Shown here: positions 35,535-45,837 of the stretch, in pieces
Layout: every line of letters begins with the position of its first letter
How positions within the stretch are numbered: position 1 is the stretch's first letter
NCBI RefSeq assembly: GCF_000949385.2
Contig: NZ_JYKO02000001.1
Span: 2,132,620-2,196,619, forward strand
Direction of reading: 5' to 3'
Length of the DNA: 64,000 nt
Source: Pseudomonas sp. LFM046
Lineage (GTDB): Bacteria > Pseudomonadota > Gammaproteobacteria > Pseudomonadales > Pseudomonadaceae
Notes under the pieces: model-generated
What the model was told of the DNA's origin: nothing
The model's database searches: none
The model's input: only the letters and a program-made list of their open reading frames with translations
Program-made: the position numbers and the translations under genes

Positions 35535-36560
35535 TCAGCGGCGGGGAAGCGTCAGACGTGCCAACAGGCCGCCGCCCTCGGGCGTCAGCAGTTCCAGATC
35601 GCCGCCCTGCCTGCGTGCAGCGTCGCGGGCGATGGTCAGGCCCAGGCCGATGCCGCCGGAATTGCGGTTGCGTGAGCCTTCCAGGCGGTAGAACGGCTCG
35701 AACACCGTTTCCCGCAGTTCGGCGGGAATGCCGGGGCCGTGGTCGCGAACCTCAATGCGCACCTGCTGCTTGCCATCTTCCAGCCGTATATGGGCGTGGC
35801 CGGCGTAGCGCAGGGCATTGTCCACCAGGTTGGCGATACAGCTGCGCATGGCCAGGGGCTGTGCCCGAAGGGGCGCGCAGTGGCCGTCCACCGTGACTTC
35901 CTCACCCTGTTCCTGGGCATCCTCGGCCAGGGATTCCACCAGGGCCTGAAGGTCGAACCATTGCAACGACTCGTGGGCCCGCTGCTCGTTGAAGTAGTTC
36001 AGGGTGGCATCCAGCATGCCCACCATGTCACCCAGGTCCTGGGACAGGCGACCGCGCAGGGCCTCGTCATCCACTTGCTCGACCCGCAGGCGCATGCGCG
36101 ACAGCGGCGTGCGCAGGTCGTGGGAAACCGCTGCCAGCATCCGATTGCGCTGGGCCACCTGCGCGCGGATGCGCTCCTGCATGCGATTGAAGGCATGGGC
36201 GGCCTGGCGGACCTCCTGGGGGCCGCGCTCCTCGAGGGGCGGGCTTTCCAGGTTTTCGCTCAGGCGCTCGGCGGCATCCGACAGGCGCTGGATCGGCCGT
36301 GCCAGCCAGCGTGCGCCCAGCCATGCGGCGGCCACCAGGGTGACGCACTGGAAGGCCAGATGCACCCAAGGCCCACCGAAGCGCGGTGGTGGCGGTGGCG
36401 GGCCCTGGAAAGCGGGGCCCATTGCGGTCGGTGGCGGCGGCGGAGGGGGCGGTTGGCCGCCGTACTGCCTGAACCAGAGAAAAGCCAACAGGTGGGCGAT
36501 GACGATCGCCAGCAGGAAGATGCCGAACAGTCGGCCGAAGAGGGTGTCGGCCTTGCGCAT
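35535..36560 (-). CDS. Sensor histidine kinase with proline-rich periplasmic loop
   Basis: A 341-residue EnvZ/PhoR-type kinase. It has an N-terminal membrane segment (about 8-28) and a second one (about 65-85). Between them is a very short periplasmic loop dominated by proline runs (PPPPPPPP and GPPPPPP, residues about 35-60). A HAMP domain (ARPIQRLSDAAERLSENLE), H-box [21 protein letters not shown]-box NLVDNALRYA, G1 DHGPGIP and G2 GGIGLGLTIA follow. Its start overlaps the response regulator stop by one base. The signal is unknown; the neighbouring EF-hand gene suggests a cation. Confidence 0.88.
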   Translation of the reverse strand: MRKADTLFGRLFGIFLLAIVIAHLLAFLWFRQYGGQPPPPPPPPTAMGPAFQGPPPPPPRFGGPWVHLAFQCVTLVAAAWLGARWLARPIQRLSDAAERLSENLESPPLEERGPQEVRQAAHAFNRMQERIRAQVAQRNRMLAAVSHDLRTPLSRMRLRVEQVDDEALRGRLSQDLGDMVGMLDATLNYFNEQRAHESLQWFDLQALVESLAEDAQEQGEEVTVDGHCAPLRAQPLAMRSCIANLVDNALRYAGHAHIRLEDGKQQVRIEVRDHGPGIPAELRETVFEPFYRLEGSRNRNSGGIGLGLTIARDAARRQGGDLELLTPEGGGLLARLTLPRR

Positions 36561-37315
36561 CAGCCGATGTCCTTGGCGTCGAACAGGTAACCCTCGCCAC
36601 GCACCGTCTTGATCAGACGCGGCGAACGCGGATCGTCCCCCAGCTTTTGCCGCAGGCGCGAGACCAGCAGGTCGATACTGCGGTCGAACGCCTCGATGGA
36701 ACGGCCCCGCGCCGCGTCCAGCAACTGCTCGCGGCTGAGCACCCGGCGCGGGCGTTCGAGGAAGACCCAGAGCAGGCGGAACTCCGCGTTGGACAGCGGC
36801 ACCACCAGGCCTTCCGGGGATTGCAGCTGACGCAACACACCGTCCAGCCGCCAGGCATCGAAGCGGATGCTGCTGCGGGGATCGGGGCGTGGCGCTTCCC
36901 GGTCGTCCCGCACCCGGCGCAGGATGGTCTGGATGCGCGCCACCAGTTCGCGGGGTTCGAAGGGCTTGGCCATGTAATCGTCGGCCCCGAGTTCCAGGCC
37001 GATGATGCGGTCCGCTGGTTCGCAGCGGGCGGTGAGCATCAGGATCGGGATATCCGACTCCGCCCGCAGCCAGCGGCACAGGCTGAGGCCGTCTTCCCCG
37101 GGCAGCATCAAGTCCAGCACCACCACGTCGAAACGCGCTTCGGCCAGGGCCTGGCGCATGCCTTGTCCATCGTCCACGCCCACCGCCTCGATATTGAAAC
37201 GCGCCAGGTAGCCGCAGAGCAGCTCACGGATAGGGGCGTCGTCATCCACGATCAGGGCGCGGACGCTCCAGCGGTTCCGGATGAAGGGCATGTCCGAAGT
37301 GGGGGTCGATTGCAT
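36560..37315 (-). CDS. OmpR-family response regulator
   Basis: A 251-residue regulator. The receiver domain has the acidic pocket VDDDAP, the phosphorylation site VVVLDLMLPGEDG (Asp near residue 66), the Thr in MLTAR and the Lys in MAKPFEP. The C-terminal winged helix (about 150-245) is of OmpR/PhoB type, ending KTVRGEGYLFDA. An ATG at 37291 (MPFIRNR) is a possible alternative start. With the kinase it forms a two-gene operon preceded by the motif at 37447-37472; autoregulation is inferred. Confidence 0.88.
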   Translation of the reverse strand: MQSTPTSDMPFIRNRWSVRALIVDDDAPIRELLCGYLARFNIEAVGVDDGQGMRQALAEARFDVVVLDLMLPGEDGLSLCRWLRAESDIPILMLTARCEPADRIIGLELGADDYMAKPFEPRELVARIQTILRRVRDDREAPRPDPRSSIRFDAWRLDGVLRQLQSPEGLVVPLSNAEFRLLWVFLERPRRVLSREQLLDAARGRSIEAFDRSIDLLVSRLRQKLGDDPRSPRLIKTVRGEGYLFDAKDIG

Positions 37316-37446
37316 GGTGAAGCTCTTGCCGAGGGGAGGGCGGGCGCCTGCCGGCCCCGGGAATCACAAGGGAGGATGCTACCGCGCCCGAAGCGCGTCA
37401 GCCATTGGCGGGCAAGGCTGGCGCAGTCGGTTGTCGGGGGCGTGTC

Positions 37447-37472
37447 GGGTTTGTATCGAGGAGGATACAAAG
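37447..37472 (-). promoter_or_regulatory. Operator-like motif, copy 2 (response regulator gene)
   Basis: Minus strand CTTTGT-N9-GATACAAACCC, 132 bp upstream of the start codon; it also contains the perfect inverted repeat TTTGTATC-N6-GATACAAA. It matches the copy before the EF-hand gene (35462-35487). Confidence 0.55.
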
Positions 37473-37500
37473 CCGTGATGTGACGTCGGGCGCCGTCGAT

Positions 37501-37522
37501 CGCGAATGAATTCGCCCCTACA
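37501..37522. repeat. Single REP half-site (GCGAATGAATTCGCCCCTACA)
   Basis: A lone copy of the palindromic half-site that occurs as inverted pairs at 44927, 46778 and 54389. It lies in the 355-bp gap between the response regulator and kdpF. Confidence 0.8.
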
Positions 37523-37559
37523 GGAAAGGCACCTCAGCCCGTTCCCGCCTCAACCCCCA

Positions 37560-37615
37560 CTTCTTTACGCATTCTTGATGCCCCGCAGCGCCCTCGGGGC
37601 TCGTTCCTTTACGCA
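37560..37615 (+). promoter_or_regulatory. Tandem TTTACGCA sites upstream of kdp, possible KdpE operator
   Basis: CTTCTTTACGCA at 37560-37571 and TTCCTTTACGCA at 37604-37615 are direct repeats 43-44 bp apart (four helical turns), just upstream of kdpF. The T-rich TTTAC core resembles half of the KdpE site of enteric bacteria. No clear promoter boxes could be fixed. Confidence 0.3.
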
Positions 37616-37670
37616 CCCCGTTCCGACAATGGCTCCACGGCGGCAAGGACCGCATCAAGGAGCACAAGCA

Positions 37671-37760
37671 ATGAGCATTCTCGACGGGGTGTCCCTGGTT
37701 CTGGCCATGGGACTGTTCATCTATCTGCTGGTGGCGCTGCTGCGCGCCGAACGCGGCTAG
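37671..37760 (+). CDS. kdpF: K+-transporting ATPase small subunit KdpF
   Basis: A 29-residue membrane peptide ([20 protein letters not shown] core), one transmembrane helix, ending LLRAERG. KdpF stabilises the KdpABC complex. The ATG at 37671 follows AAGGAG; the longer open frame upstream to 37506 is not similar to anything. kdpA follows after 8 bp. Confidence 0.9.
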   Translation: MSILDGVSLVLAMGLFIYLLVALLRAERG

Positions 37761-37768
37761 GAGGCCCC

Positions 37769-39469
37769 ATGCAACCTCAAGACGTCGGCCTCATCCTGGC
37801 CTTCTTCGTGCTGGTGCTGGCACCGGCACCGTTCCTCGGGCGCTTTTACTACCGGGCGATGGAAGGGCAACGCACCTTTCTGACTCCGGCGTTCGCGCCC
37901 GTAGAGCGTTTCTGCTATCGCATCGCCGGCGTCGATGCCGAGCACGAACAGGACTGGAAGGGCTACTGCGCCGCCCTGCTGGCGTTCAACCTGGCCGGCC
38001 TGGCGCTGCTCTTCGCCATCCTCATGCTGCAGGGCGTGCTGCCGCTGAACCCGCAGAAGCTGCCGGGCCTGGAGTGGAGCCTGGCGTTCAACACCGCCGT
38101 CAGCTTCGTCACCAACACCAACTGGCAGGCCTACAGCGGCGAAGCGACGCTGAGCTACTTCAGCCAGATGGTCGGCCTCGGCGTGCAGAACTTCGTCAGC
38201 GCCGCTGTCGGCCTCTGCGTATTGGTGGCCTTCGCCCGTGGTATCAGCCGTCGCAGCACCGACCGCCTGGGCAACTTCTGGGTGGACCTGACGCGCGGCA
38301 CCCTCTACGGCCTGTTGCCGCTGTGCCTGCTGCTGGCGCTGTTCCTGGTCTGGCAGGGCGTTCCGCAAACCTTCACCGACTACGTCCATGCCGCGACCCT
38401 GCAGGGTGCCGACCAGAGCATCCCCCTGGGCCCGGCGGCCAGCCAGATCGCCATCAAGCAACTGGGCACCAACGGTGGGGGCTTCTTCGGCGTCAACTCG
38501 GCGCACCCGTTCGAGAACCCCACCATCTGGAGCAACCTGGCCGAAGTCGTCTCCATCATCCTGATCCCGGCGGCCCTGGTGTTCACCTTCGGCCACTACG
38601 TCAAGGACCTGCGCCAGAGCCGCGCGCTGCTGGCCTGCATGCTGGTGCTGTTCATCATCGGTCTCGGCGTGACCCTTTACCGCGAGTACCAGCCGAACCC
38701 GGCCCTGGCCGCGCTGCCCATCGAGCAGACCGGTTCGCTGGAAGGCAAGGAAAGCCGCTTCGGCATTGCCGCTTCGGCGCTCTGGGCGGTGACCACCACC
38801 GCCGCGTCCAACGGCTCGGTGAACGCCATGCACGACAGCTTCAGCGCCATCGGCGGGATGATCCCGATGTTCAACATGATGCTTGGCGAGATCATCTTCG
38901 GCGGCGTCGGTGCGGGCCTCTACGGCATGCTGCTGTTCGTGCTGATCGCCGTGTTCCTCGCCGGCTTGATGATCGGCCGTACCCCGGAATACCTCGGCAA
39001 GAAACTGGAAGCCCGCGAAGTGCGCCTGCTGGTCGCCACGCTGCTGGTGATGCCGGTGGGTGTGCTGGTGTTCTGCGGCCTGGCCATCAGCCTCGCCGGG
39101 CCGGCGGCGTCCATCACCAACCCGGGTGCCCACGGCTTCAGCCAGGCCCTGTACGCCTATACCTCGGGTACCGCCAACAACGGCTCGGCCTTTGCCGGCC
39201 TCCAAGCCAACACGCCGTTCCACAACATGTTGATCGGGCTGGCCATGCTCCTTGGCCGCTTCGGCTACATCCTCCCGGTACTGGCCATCGCCGGCAGCCT
39301 GGCGATGAAGAAGCGCGCACCGCTGGGCGCCAACAGCTTCCCCACCCACGGTCCGCTGTTCGTCACCCTGCTGACCCTGACCATCCTGCTGGTGGGCGGC
39401 CTGACCTTCCTTCCGGCGCTGGCCCTCGGGCCGATTGCCGAACATATCGCGCTGATCCAGGGCTTCTAA
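37769..39469 (+). CDS. kdpA: K+-transporting ATPase subunit KdpA
   Basis: A 566-residue membrane protein with about ten transmembrane segments; the K+-channel-like subunit of the Kdp pump that holds the selectivity filter. Recognisable loops include [20 protein letters not shown] (about residue 108), [20 protein letters not shown] and [20 protein letters not shown], which contain the conserved Gly of the filter repeats. Co-transcribed with kdpF and kdpB (12-bp gap). The pump is made under K+ limitation. Confidence 0.96.
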   Translation: MQPQDVGLILAFFVLVLAPAPFLGRFYYRAMEGQRTFLTPAFAPVERFCYRIAGVDAEHEQDWKGYCAALLAFNLAGLALLFAILMLQGVLPLNPQKLPGLEWSLAFNTAVSFVTNTNWQAYSGEATLSYFSQMVGLGVQNFVSAAVGLCVLVAFARGISRRSTDRLGNFWVDLTRGTLYGLLPLCLLLALFLVWQGVPQTFTDYVHAATLQGADQSIPLGPAASQIAIKQLGTNGGGFFGVNSAHPFENPTIWSNLAEVVSIILIPAALVFTFGHYVKDLRQSRALLACMLVLFIIGLGVTLYREYQPNPALAALPIEQTGSLEGKESRFGIAASALWAVTTTAASNGSVNAMHDSFSAIGGMIPMFNMMLGEIIFGGVGAGLYGMLLFVLIAVFLAGLMIGRTPEYLGKKLEAREVRLLVATLLVMPVGVLVFCGLAISLAGPAASITNPGAHGFSQALYAYTSGTANNGSAFAGLQANTPFHNMLIGLAMLLGRFGYILPVLAIAGSLAMKKRAPLGANSFPTHGPLFVTLLTLTILLVGGLTFLPALALGPIAEHIALIQGF

Positions 39470-39481
39470 CGGAGAACCAAC

Positions 39482-41536
39482 ATGAATGCCCCCATGCAGG
39501 CGCTGAAAAGCAGCGCCAAGCAGCCACCCAAGACCTCCTTCGCCGCGCTGTGGAAGCCGGCGCTGCGCCAGGCCTTCGTCAAGCTCGACCCGCGCCAGCT
39601 GGTGCGCTCGCCGGTGATCCTGGTGGTCGAGCTGACCGCCGTGCTGACCACCGTCCTCTGCTTCATCCCCAACCCGGCGGTGAGCACTGGCCTCGCCGTG
39701 CAGATCGCCCTGTGGCTGTGGTTCACCGTGCTCTTCGCCAACTTCGCCGAGGCGTTGGCCGAGGGGCGTGGCAAGGCCCGCGCCGACAGCCTGCGGGCCG
39801 GCAGCCAGGGGCTCACTGCCCGGCGTCGGAAAGACAACGGCCAGTTCGAAACCATTCCGGCTGCCAGCCTGCGTCGGGGCGATATCGTCCGGGTCCAGGC
39901 CGGTGAACTGATTCCCGGCGACGGCGAGGTGATCGAGGGGATCGCCGCCGTCAACGAAGCCGCCATCACCGGCGAATCGGCGCCGGTGATCCGCGAGTCC
40001 GGCGGCGACCGTTCCGCCGTCACCGGCAACACCCGCATCGTTTCCGACTGGCTGCTGGTGAAGATCACCGCCAACCCCGGCGAATCGACCCTGGACCGGA
40101 TGATCGCCCTGGTGGAAGGCGCCAAACGCCAGAAGACCCCCAACGAGGTGGCGCTGGACATCCTGCTGATCGGCCTGACCCTGATCTTCCTGCTGGTGGT
40201 GGGCACCTTGCAGCCCTTCGCCCGCTTCGCTGGCGGCGACCTGCCGCTGGTCTACCTGGTGGCGCTGCTGGTGACCCTGATCCCCACCACCATCGGCGGC
40301 CTGCTGTCGGCCATCGGCATCGCCGGCATGGACCGCCTGGTACGGCTGAATGTGATCGCCAAGTCCGGCCGTGCGGTGGAAGCCGCCGGTGACGTGCACG
40401 TGCTGATGCTGGACAAGACCGGCACCATCACCTTCGGCAATCGCCGCTGCAGCGCGATGATCAAGGCCCCTGGCGTGGCCGGCAAGGAACTCTCCGACGC
40501 CGCGCTGCTGGCCTCTCTGGCCGACGAGACACCGGAAGGCAAATCCATCGTCGAATACCTGCGCGCCCTGCATGCGATTCAGGAACCGGCCCGCGAGGAG
40601 ATCACCGCCATTCCGTTCACCGCCGAGACCCGCCTCTCCGGCGCCGACTGGGCCGGCCACCACTACCGCAAGGGGGCGGTGGACGCGGTGCTGGGCTGGG
40701 TAGGCATGGACCGGGCGGACATGCCCGCACCGCTGGCCCGGGAGATCGAGAAGATTGCCCAGAGCGGCGGCACTCCGCTGCTGGTGGCGGCGGACGGCAC
40801 GTTGCTGGGCGCCATTCACCTCAAGGACGTGGTCAAGCCCGGTATCCGCGAGCGTTTCGCCGAGCTGCGAAAGATGGGCATCCGCACCGTGATGGTCACC
40901 GGCGACAACCCGCTGACGGCCGCCGCCATCGCCGCCGAGGCCGGGGTGGACGACGTGATCGCCGAAGCCACGCCGGAGAAGAAGCTGGCGCGCATTCGCC
41001 AGGACCAGGGCGAGGGCCGGATGGTCGCCATGTGCGGCGACGGTGCCAACGACGCCCCGGCCCTGGCCCAGGCTGACGTGGGCCTGGCCATGAACGACGG
41101 CACCCAGGCCGCCCGCGAAGCCGCCAACCTGGTGGACCTGGACTCCGACCCGACCAAGCTGCTGGACGTGGTGCAGGTGGGCAAGGAACTGCTGGTCACC
41201 CGTGGCGCCCTGACCACCTTCTCGGTGGCCAATGACGTGGCCAAGTACTTCGCCATTCTCCCGGCACTGTTCGCCGGCATCTACCCGCAGCTCGGCGTGC
41301 TCAACGTCATGCAGCTGGCCAGCCCGCAGAGCGCCATCCTCTCGGCCATCGTATTCAACGCGCTGATCATCATCGCGCTGATTCCCCTGGCCCTGCGCGG
41401 GGTGCGGGTCCAGGCCACCGACGCGGCCCACCTGCTGCGCCGCAACCTGCTGGTCTACGGCCTGGGCGGCATCGTCGCGCCCTTCTTCGGCATCAAGGTG
41501 ATCGACCTCCTGCTCAATGCCGTAGGGCTGGTGTGA
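39482..41536 (+). CDS. kdpB: K+-transporting P-type ATPase subunit KdpB
   Basis: A 684-residue P-type ATPase, the energy-coupling subunit. Motifs: actuator ITGESAPV, phosphorylation site [14 protein letters not shown] (Asp near residue 310), nucleotide-binding region with [12 protein letters not shown], and hinge [20 protein letters not shown]. Membrane helices lie at both ends. It is followed by an unusual 168-bp gap containing repeat DNA before kdpC; most kdp operons have these genes nearly touching. Confidence 0.96.
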   Translation: MNAPMQALKSSAKQPPKTSFAALWKPALRQAFVKLDPRQLVRSPVILVVELTAVLTTVLCFIPNPAVSTGLAVQIALWLWFTVLFANFAEALAEGRGKARADSLRAGSQGLTARRRKDNGQFETIPAASLRRGDIVRVQAGELIPGDGEVIEGIAAVNEAAITGESAPVIRESGGDRSAVTGNTRIVSDWLLVKITANPGESTLDRMIALVEGAKRQKTPNEVALDILLIGLTLIFLLVVGTLQPFARFAGGDLPLVYLVALLVTLIPTTIGGLLSAIGIAGMDRLVRLNVIAKSGRAVEAAGDVHVLMLDKTGTITFGNRRCSAMIKAPGVAGKELSDAALLASLADETPEGKSIVEYLRALHAIQEPAREEITAIPFTAETRLSGADWAGHHYRKGAVDAVLGWVGMDRADMPAPLAREIEKIAQSGGTPLLVAADGTLLGAIHLKDVVKPGIRERFAELRKMGIRTVMVTGDNPLTAAAIAAEAGVDDVIAEATPEKKLARIRQDQGEGRMVAMCGDGANDAPALAQADVGLAMNDGTQAAREAANLVDLDSDPTKLLDVVQVGKELLVTRGALTTFSVANDVAKYFAILPALFAGIYPQLGVLNVMQLASPQSAILSAIVFNALIIIALIPLALRGVRVQATDAAHLLRRNLLVYGLGGIVAPFFGIKVIDLLLNAVGLV

Positions 41537-41704
41537 ATTCACCCCTCTCCCTTCTGGGGCGAGCAGGCACCGCTTTTGGAGGCATTGCCTCCAGTGCCTG
41601 CGAGCGACTGAACGCGAAGCGGTCAGGCCGGGGCGCGGAGCGGGGGCTGGGGGTGAGGGAAAAGCACCCCCGCTCGGACTTAGATTTCCAACGAGGAACT
41701 GAAT
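41537..41704. repeat. Structured spacer between kdpB and kdpC
   Basis: The spacer begins with CCCCTCTCCCTTCTGGGGC and ends with GGGGGTGAGGG, the common Pseudomonas CCCTCTCCC-type element. A stem GCAGGCAC (41563-41570) with GTGCCTGC (41594-41601) encloses an inner GGAGGCATTGCCTCC hairpin. No gene. It may reduce or uncouple kdpC expression. Confidence 0.65.
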
Positions 41705-42256
41705 ATGCTTAGCCAAATCCGCCCAGCCTTTAGCCTCCTGGCCCTGATGACCCTGATCACCGGCGTCGCCTATCCCCTTACCGTCACCGGCATCGCCCAG
41801 CTGGCCTTCCCTGAACAGGCCAACGGCAGCCTGGTGCATGACGCCAAGGGCGAAGTGCGAGGCAGCAGCCTGCTGGCACAGAACTTCGAAGGCCCGGAGT
41901 GGTTCCAGCCGCGTCCTTCCGCCGCCGGCTTCGCCACGGTGGCCAGCGGCGCCAGCAACCTGGCGCCGAGTAACCCGGCCCTGGCCGAACGGATCAACAA
42001 GGATGCCTCCCGCCTGGCTACCGAAGGCCACGGCAAGGTGCCCATGGCCCTGGTCACCACCTCCGGCAGCGGCCTCGATCCGCACCTGCCGCCGGACGCC
42101 GCCCGCTTCCAGGTTGCCCGCATCGCCGCCGAGCGCGGCGTGCCCGCCGAGAGCCTGGAGCGCCTGGTGGAGCAGAACACCGAGCGCCCGCTGGTGGGCC
42201 CGGCGGTGGTTAACGTGCTGGCCCTGAACACTGCGTTGAATGAGATGACTCGATGA
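41705..42256 (+). CDS. kdpC: K+-transporting ATPase subunit KdpC
   Basis: A 183-residue protein with one N-terminal membrane helix ([20 protein letters not shown]) and a periplasmic domain. Conserved stretches: [39 protein letters not shown] and [20 protein letters not shown]. It stabilises and activates the KdpAB pump. GAGGAACTGAAT precedes the ATG, and the stop overlaps kdpD by 4 bp. Confidence 0.95.
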   Translation: MLSQIRPAFSLLALMTLITGVAYPLTVTGIAQLAFPEQANGSLVHDAKGEVRGSSLLAQNFEGPEWFQPRPSAAGFATVASGASNLAPSNPALAERINKDASRLATEGHGKVPMALVTTSGSGLDPHLPPDAARFQVARIAAERGVPAESLERLVEQNTERPLVGPAVVNVLALNTALNEMTR

Positions 42257-44901
42257 GTGATGCGTTGCGCGCCGACGCGCTGCTGGCCGACATGTCCCGA
42301 GAGGGGCGCGGCCGCCTGAAAGTGTTCCTCGGCGCGGCACCGGGCGTGGGCAAGACCTACGCCATGCTCCAGGCCGCCCAGACGCAATGGCGCCAGGGCG
42401 TGGACCTGCGCGCCGGCGTGGTGGAAACCCACGGCCGCGCGGAAACCGAAGCCATGCTCGCCGGGCTGCCGCAGCAACCGCTGCGGCGCTTCGAGTACCG
42501 CGGCATGGACCTTGCCGAGATGGACCTCGACGGCATCCTCGCCCAGCCACCCAAACTGGTGCTGGTGGACGAGCTGGCGCACACCAATGCGCCCGGCAGC
42601 CGCCACGCCAAGCGCTGGCAGGATGTGCAGGAACTGCTCGATGCCGGCATCGACGTCTACACCACGGTCAACGTCCAGCACCTGGAAGCCCTCAACGACC
42701 AGGTCCGCGACATCACGGGCGTGCAGGTGCGCGAGACCCTGCCGGACTGGGTGCTGCAGGAGGCGGACGAGATCCTCCTGGTGGACCTGCCACCCCGGGA
42801 ATTGCTGGAGCGGCTGCGGGAGGGCAAGGTCTATGTGCCCGAGCAGGCCCGCGCCGCCATCGATGCTTTTTTCTCCCAGACCAACCTCACCGCCCTGCGC
42901 GAGCTGGCCATGCAGACCGCCGCCGCGCGGGTGGATGCCGACCTCAATCGCCGCTACCGCCAGCGTGGCCTCGAAGCGCCCGCGGTGCGTGGCCGTCTGC
43001 TGGTGGGCATCGACGGCGACCACCAGGCCGAGCGCCTGGTGCGTCATGCCAGTCGGGTCGCCGAGCGGCGCCACCTGCCGTGGACGGTGGTGTATGTGGA
43101 CACCGGCGGCTCCCGCTCGGAAGAGACCCGCTCGCGCCTGCAGGGCGCCCAGCAGTTGGCCGAGCGTCTGGGCGGGGAGGTCGTGACCCTGCGTGGCGAG
43201 TCCGTGGCCAAGTCGCTGGTGCAGCATGCCGACGAGCGCCGCGCCAGCCTGCTGCTGGTGGGGCGTAGCCGCCGGCGCCTGCGTCGCCGTCTGTTCGGCC
43301 GTGGCCTGGCCGAGCGGCTGCTGTACCTGGCCGAGGGGCTGGAAGTCAGCGTGCTGGACGTCGAGGCCGACCAGCGTCCGCCAGGCCCCCGTGCCAGCCA
43401 CCCCACACGCCTGATGGATTACGGCCTGGCGGTATCGGCCGCCATCACCGCCAGCGCCTTGGCCTGGGGTGTGGCCCACATGCTGGAGCTGCCCAACATC
43501 TCGCTGGTGTTCCTCGCCGCCGTGCTGCTGGTGGCGGTGCGCAGCAGCCTGGGACCGGCGCTGCTCTGTGCCGGTCTGTCGTTCCTCGCCTACGACTTCC
43601 TGTTCATTCCGCCCACCTTCTCGCTGACCATCGCCCGCCAGGAAGACGTGCTGACTCTGCTGTTCTTCCTGCTGATGGCCGGCCTCACCGGGAACCTCGC
43701 TTCGCGCCAGCGCCGCCAACTGGAGGCCCTGCGCGATACCCAGTCGGAAACCACCGCCTTGCTCGACCTCTCGCGCAAGCTCACCGCCGCCACCGACCGC
43801 CAGGCCGTGCTCAACGTTGCGGTGCAGCAATTCGGCGCCTGGACGGATGTCGAAGTCTGCCTGCTGGCTCGCAGCCGCGACGGCATCTGGAAAGTGGAGG
43901 CGGGCGTCCAGCGCCTGCTCGCCGACCAGGAGCGGGCGGCGGCGGAGTGGTCCTGGCAGCACGACCAGCCGGCCGGCTTCGGCACCGACACCTTGCCGGG
44001 TGGCCGCTGGTGGTGGCTGCCGCTGACGGGGGAGGAGGGGCCGCTGGTGCTGCTGGGCGTGAGCCCCCGCGACGAGGTGCCGTTGCCCATTGGTCGCCGC
44101 CGCCTGATCGCCGCCCTCGGTCAGCCCCTGGCCCAGGCCCTGGCCCGCGCCCAACTGGCCGAGGACCTGGAGGCGGCCCGTCTGCACGGTGAAACGGAGC
44201 AATTGCGCAGTGCGCTGCTGGCGTCGGTCTCCCACGACCTGCGCACGCCGCTCACCGCCATGCGTGGCTCCATCGACAGCCTGCTGGCCCTGGGGGAGAC
44301 CATTCCCCTGGAAGACCGACGCGAACTGCTGGAAGGGACCCGCGACGAGGCCGAACGCCTGGACCGCTATATCCAGAACCTGCTGGACATGACCCGCCTC
44401 GGCCACGGCACCCTCAAGCTGGCCCGCGACTGGGTGGCGCCGGTGGACATCGTCGCCAGTGCCGTGCAGCGCCTGCGCCCGGTGTTGGCGTCGTTGCACG
44501 TGGAAACCCAGGTGCCGGAGCTGCTGCCGCTGCTTTATGTGCATGCCGCGCTGATCGAACAGGCCCTGGTGAACGTGCTGGAGAACGCCGCGCGCTTCTC
44601 GCCCACCGACGGGCGTCTGCGGGTCGCGGTGGAGGCTGACGAGTCCGAGCTGCGCTTCTCCGTCAGCGACCAGGGCCCGGGCATTCCGCTGGAAGAGCGC
44701 GACAGGATCTTCGATATGTTCTATACCGCAGCCCGAGGCGACCGGGGCGGGCAGGGCACCGGCCTGGGCCTGGCCATCTGCCAGGGCATGGTGGGTGCCC
44801 ACGGTGGCCGCGTAACCGTGGGCGATGGCCTCGACGGCCGCGGCGCGACCTTGACCCTGCATCTGCCGCTGCATCCGCAGCCGCAGTTGGAGGAGGAGTG
44901 A
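42253..44901 (+). CDS. kdpD: Sensor histidine kinase KdpD
   Basis: An 882-residue K+ sensor. N-terminal KdpD domain with Walker [13 protein letters not shown] (about residues 28-39) and [15 protein letters not shown]; a universal-stress-like domain ([20 protein letters not shown], about 250-370); four transmembrane helices (about 395-490); a GAF-like segment; and the kinase core with H-box [16 protein letters not shown] (His near 661), N-box [10 protein letters not shown] and [10 protein letters not shown]. It overlaps kdpC by 4 bp. A REPIN separates it from kdpE. Confidence 0.95.
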   Translation: MSDALRADALLADMSREGRGRLKVFLGAAPGVGKTYAMLQAAQTQWRQGVDLRAGVVETHGRAETEAMLAGLPQQPLRRFEYRGMDLAEMDLDGILAQPPKLVLVDELAHTNAPGSRHAKRWQDVQELLDAGIDVYTTVNVQHLEALNDQVRDITGVQVRETLPDWVLQEADEILLVDLPPRELLERLREGKVYVPEQARAAIDAFFSQTNLTALRELAMQTAAARVDADLNRRYRQRGLEAPAVRGRLLVGIDGDHQAERLVRHASRVAERRHLPWTVVYVDTGGSRSEETRSRLQGAQQLAERLGGEVVTLRGESVAKSLVQHADERRASLLLVGRSRRRLRRRLFGRGLAERLLYLAEGLEVSVLDVEADQRPPGPRASHPTRLMDYGLAVSAAITASALAWGVAHMLELPNISLVFLAAVLLVAVRSSLGPALLCAGLSFLAYDFLFIPPTFSLTIARQEDVLTLLFFLLMAGLTGNLASRQRRQLEALRDTQSETTALLDLSRKLTAATDRQAVLNVAVQQFGAWTDVEVCLLARSRDGIWKVEAGVQRLLADQERAAAEWSWQHDQPAGFGTDTLPGGRWWWLPLTGEEGPLVLLGVSPRDEVPLPIGRRRLIAALGQPLAQALARAQLAEDLEAARLHGETEQLRSALLASVSHDLRTPLTAMRGSIDSLLALGETIPLEDRRELLEGTRDEAERLDRYIQNLLDMTRLGHGTLKLARDWVAPVDIVASAVQRLRPVLASLHVETQVPELLPLLYVHAALIEQALVNVLENAARFSPTDGRLRVAVEADESELRFSVSDQGPGIPLEERDRIFDMFYTAARGDRGGQGTGLGLAICQGMVGAHGGRVTVGDGLDGRGATLTLHLPLHPQPQLEEE

Positions 44902-44926
44902 GAACTGTTGGTCGGCTCAGAATGGT

Positions 44927-45023
44927 GCAGGGGCGAATTCATTCGCCAAGGGCGGCGCAGCTGCCCCAATGGGACCACCAGGGCAGACCTGCGGCCTGCT
45001 TGGCGAATGAATTCGCCCCCACA
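44927..45023. repeat. REPIN copy A, between kdpD and kdpE
   Basis: Inverted half-sites GGGGCGAATTCATTCGCC and TGGCGAATGAATTCGCCCC enclose a central GGGCAGACCTGCGGCCTGC-type core shared with copies B and C. It lies in the 164-bp gap between two genes that are usually adjacent. Confidence 0.85.
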
Positions 45024-45065
45024 GAAAAGCGCTCCGCACGTGTAATGGATTCGACGAAGGACCCC

Positions 45066-45758
45066 ATGACAACCAACCAACCGACCATCCTGGTCATCGA
45101 CGACGAAGCGCAGATCCGCAAATTCCTGCGCATCAGCCTCACCGCTCAGGGCTACCGGGTGCTGGAGGGCGCCAATGGCCGCGAGGGCCTGGAACAGGCT
45201 GCCCTGGCCCGGCCCGATATGGTGGTGCTCGACCTCGGCCTGCCGGACATGGACGGCAAGGACGTCCTGCGTGATTTGCGGGAGTGGTCGCAGATGCCCG
45301 TGCTGGTGCTTTCCGTGCGGGCCAGCGAGGGCGAAAAGGTGCTGGCCCTGGACGGCGGCGCCAATGATTACGTGACCAAGCCCTTCGGCATTCAGGAGTT
45401 CCTCGCCCGTGTGCGCGTGCTGTTGCGCCAGGGCGGTCCCGGCGAGCAGCAGCAAGCCAGCGTTGCCAGCGGCCCGCTGATGCTGGATTTCGCCTATCGC
45501 CGGGTAACCCTGGACGGCGAGGAGGTGGCGCTGACGCGCAAGGAGTACGCCGTGCTCGCCCTCCTGGCCCGTCATCTTGGCCGCGTGGTGACCCAGCAGC
45601 AGCTGCTCAAGGACATCTGGGGGCCCACCCACGTGGAGGACACCCATTATCTGCGGGTGGTGGTGGGCCATTTGCGGCAGAAGCTCGGCGACGATCCGGC
45701 CGACCCACGCTTCATCGTCACTGAGGCGGGGGTGGGGTATCGACTGAGGGAAGCCTGA
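45066..45758 (+). CDS. kdpE: Response regulator KdpE
   Basis: A 230-residue OmpR-type regulator (KdpE is usually about 225-230). Receiver motifs [10 protein letters not shown], the phosphorylated Asp in [12 protein letters not shown] (near 52), and VTKPFG; the C-terminal winged helix has [19 protein letters not shown] and ends [12 protein letters not shown]. The ATG at 45066 has GAAGGA 5 nt upstream; the frame is open back to 44898 only because it reads through the REPIN. It activates kdpFABC when phosphorylated by KdpD. Confidence 0.94.
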   Translation: MTTNQPTILVIDDEAQIRKFLRISLTAQGYRVLEGANGREGLEQAALARPDMVVLDLGLPDMDGKDVLRDLREWSQMPVLVLSVRASEGEKVLALDGGANDYVTKPFGIQEFLARVRVLLRQGGPGEQQQASVASGPLMLDFAYRRVTLDGEEVALTRKEYAVLALLARHLGRVVTQQQLLKDIWGPTHVEDTHYLRVVVGHLRQKLGDDPADPRFIVTEAGVGYRLREA

Positions 45759-45837
45759 TGAGCCCTGTGTCGCCAGGGTCGCGGCGCGCGTCCAGTGCTC
45801 CATGAGCGCGATCACGCTCCCCACCGGAAGAACCAGA

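Noticed and set aside
37757-42550. A 1597-codon open frame on the minus strand opposite kdpA, kdpB and kdpC
   Set aside because: It is antisense to three certain kdp genes, has low-complexity Gln/Gly/His-rich composition typical of reversed high-GC codons, and shows no domain.
41770-44874. A 1034-codon minus-strand frame opposite kdpC/kdpD
   Set aside because: Same antisense artefact of strong third-position GC bias; kdpD on the plus strand has all expected motifs.
44898-45065. N-terminal extension of KdpE through the REPIN
   Set aside because: KdpE family length and the GAAGGA ribosome-binding site both support the start at 45066; the frame through the repeat is fortuitous.
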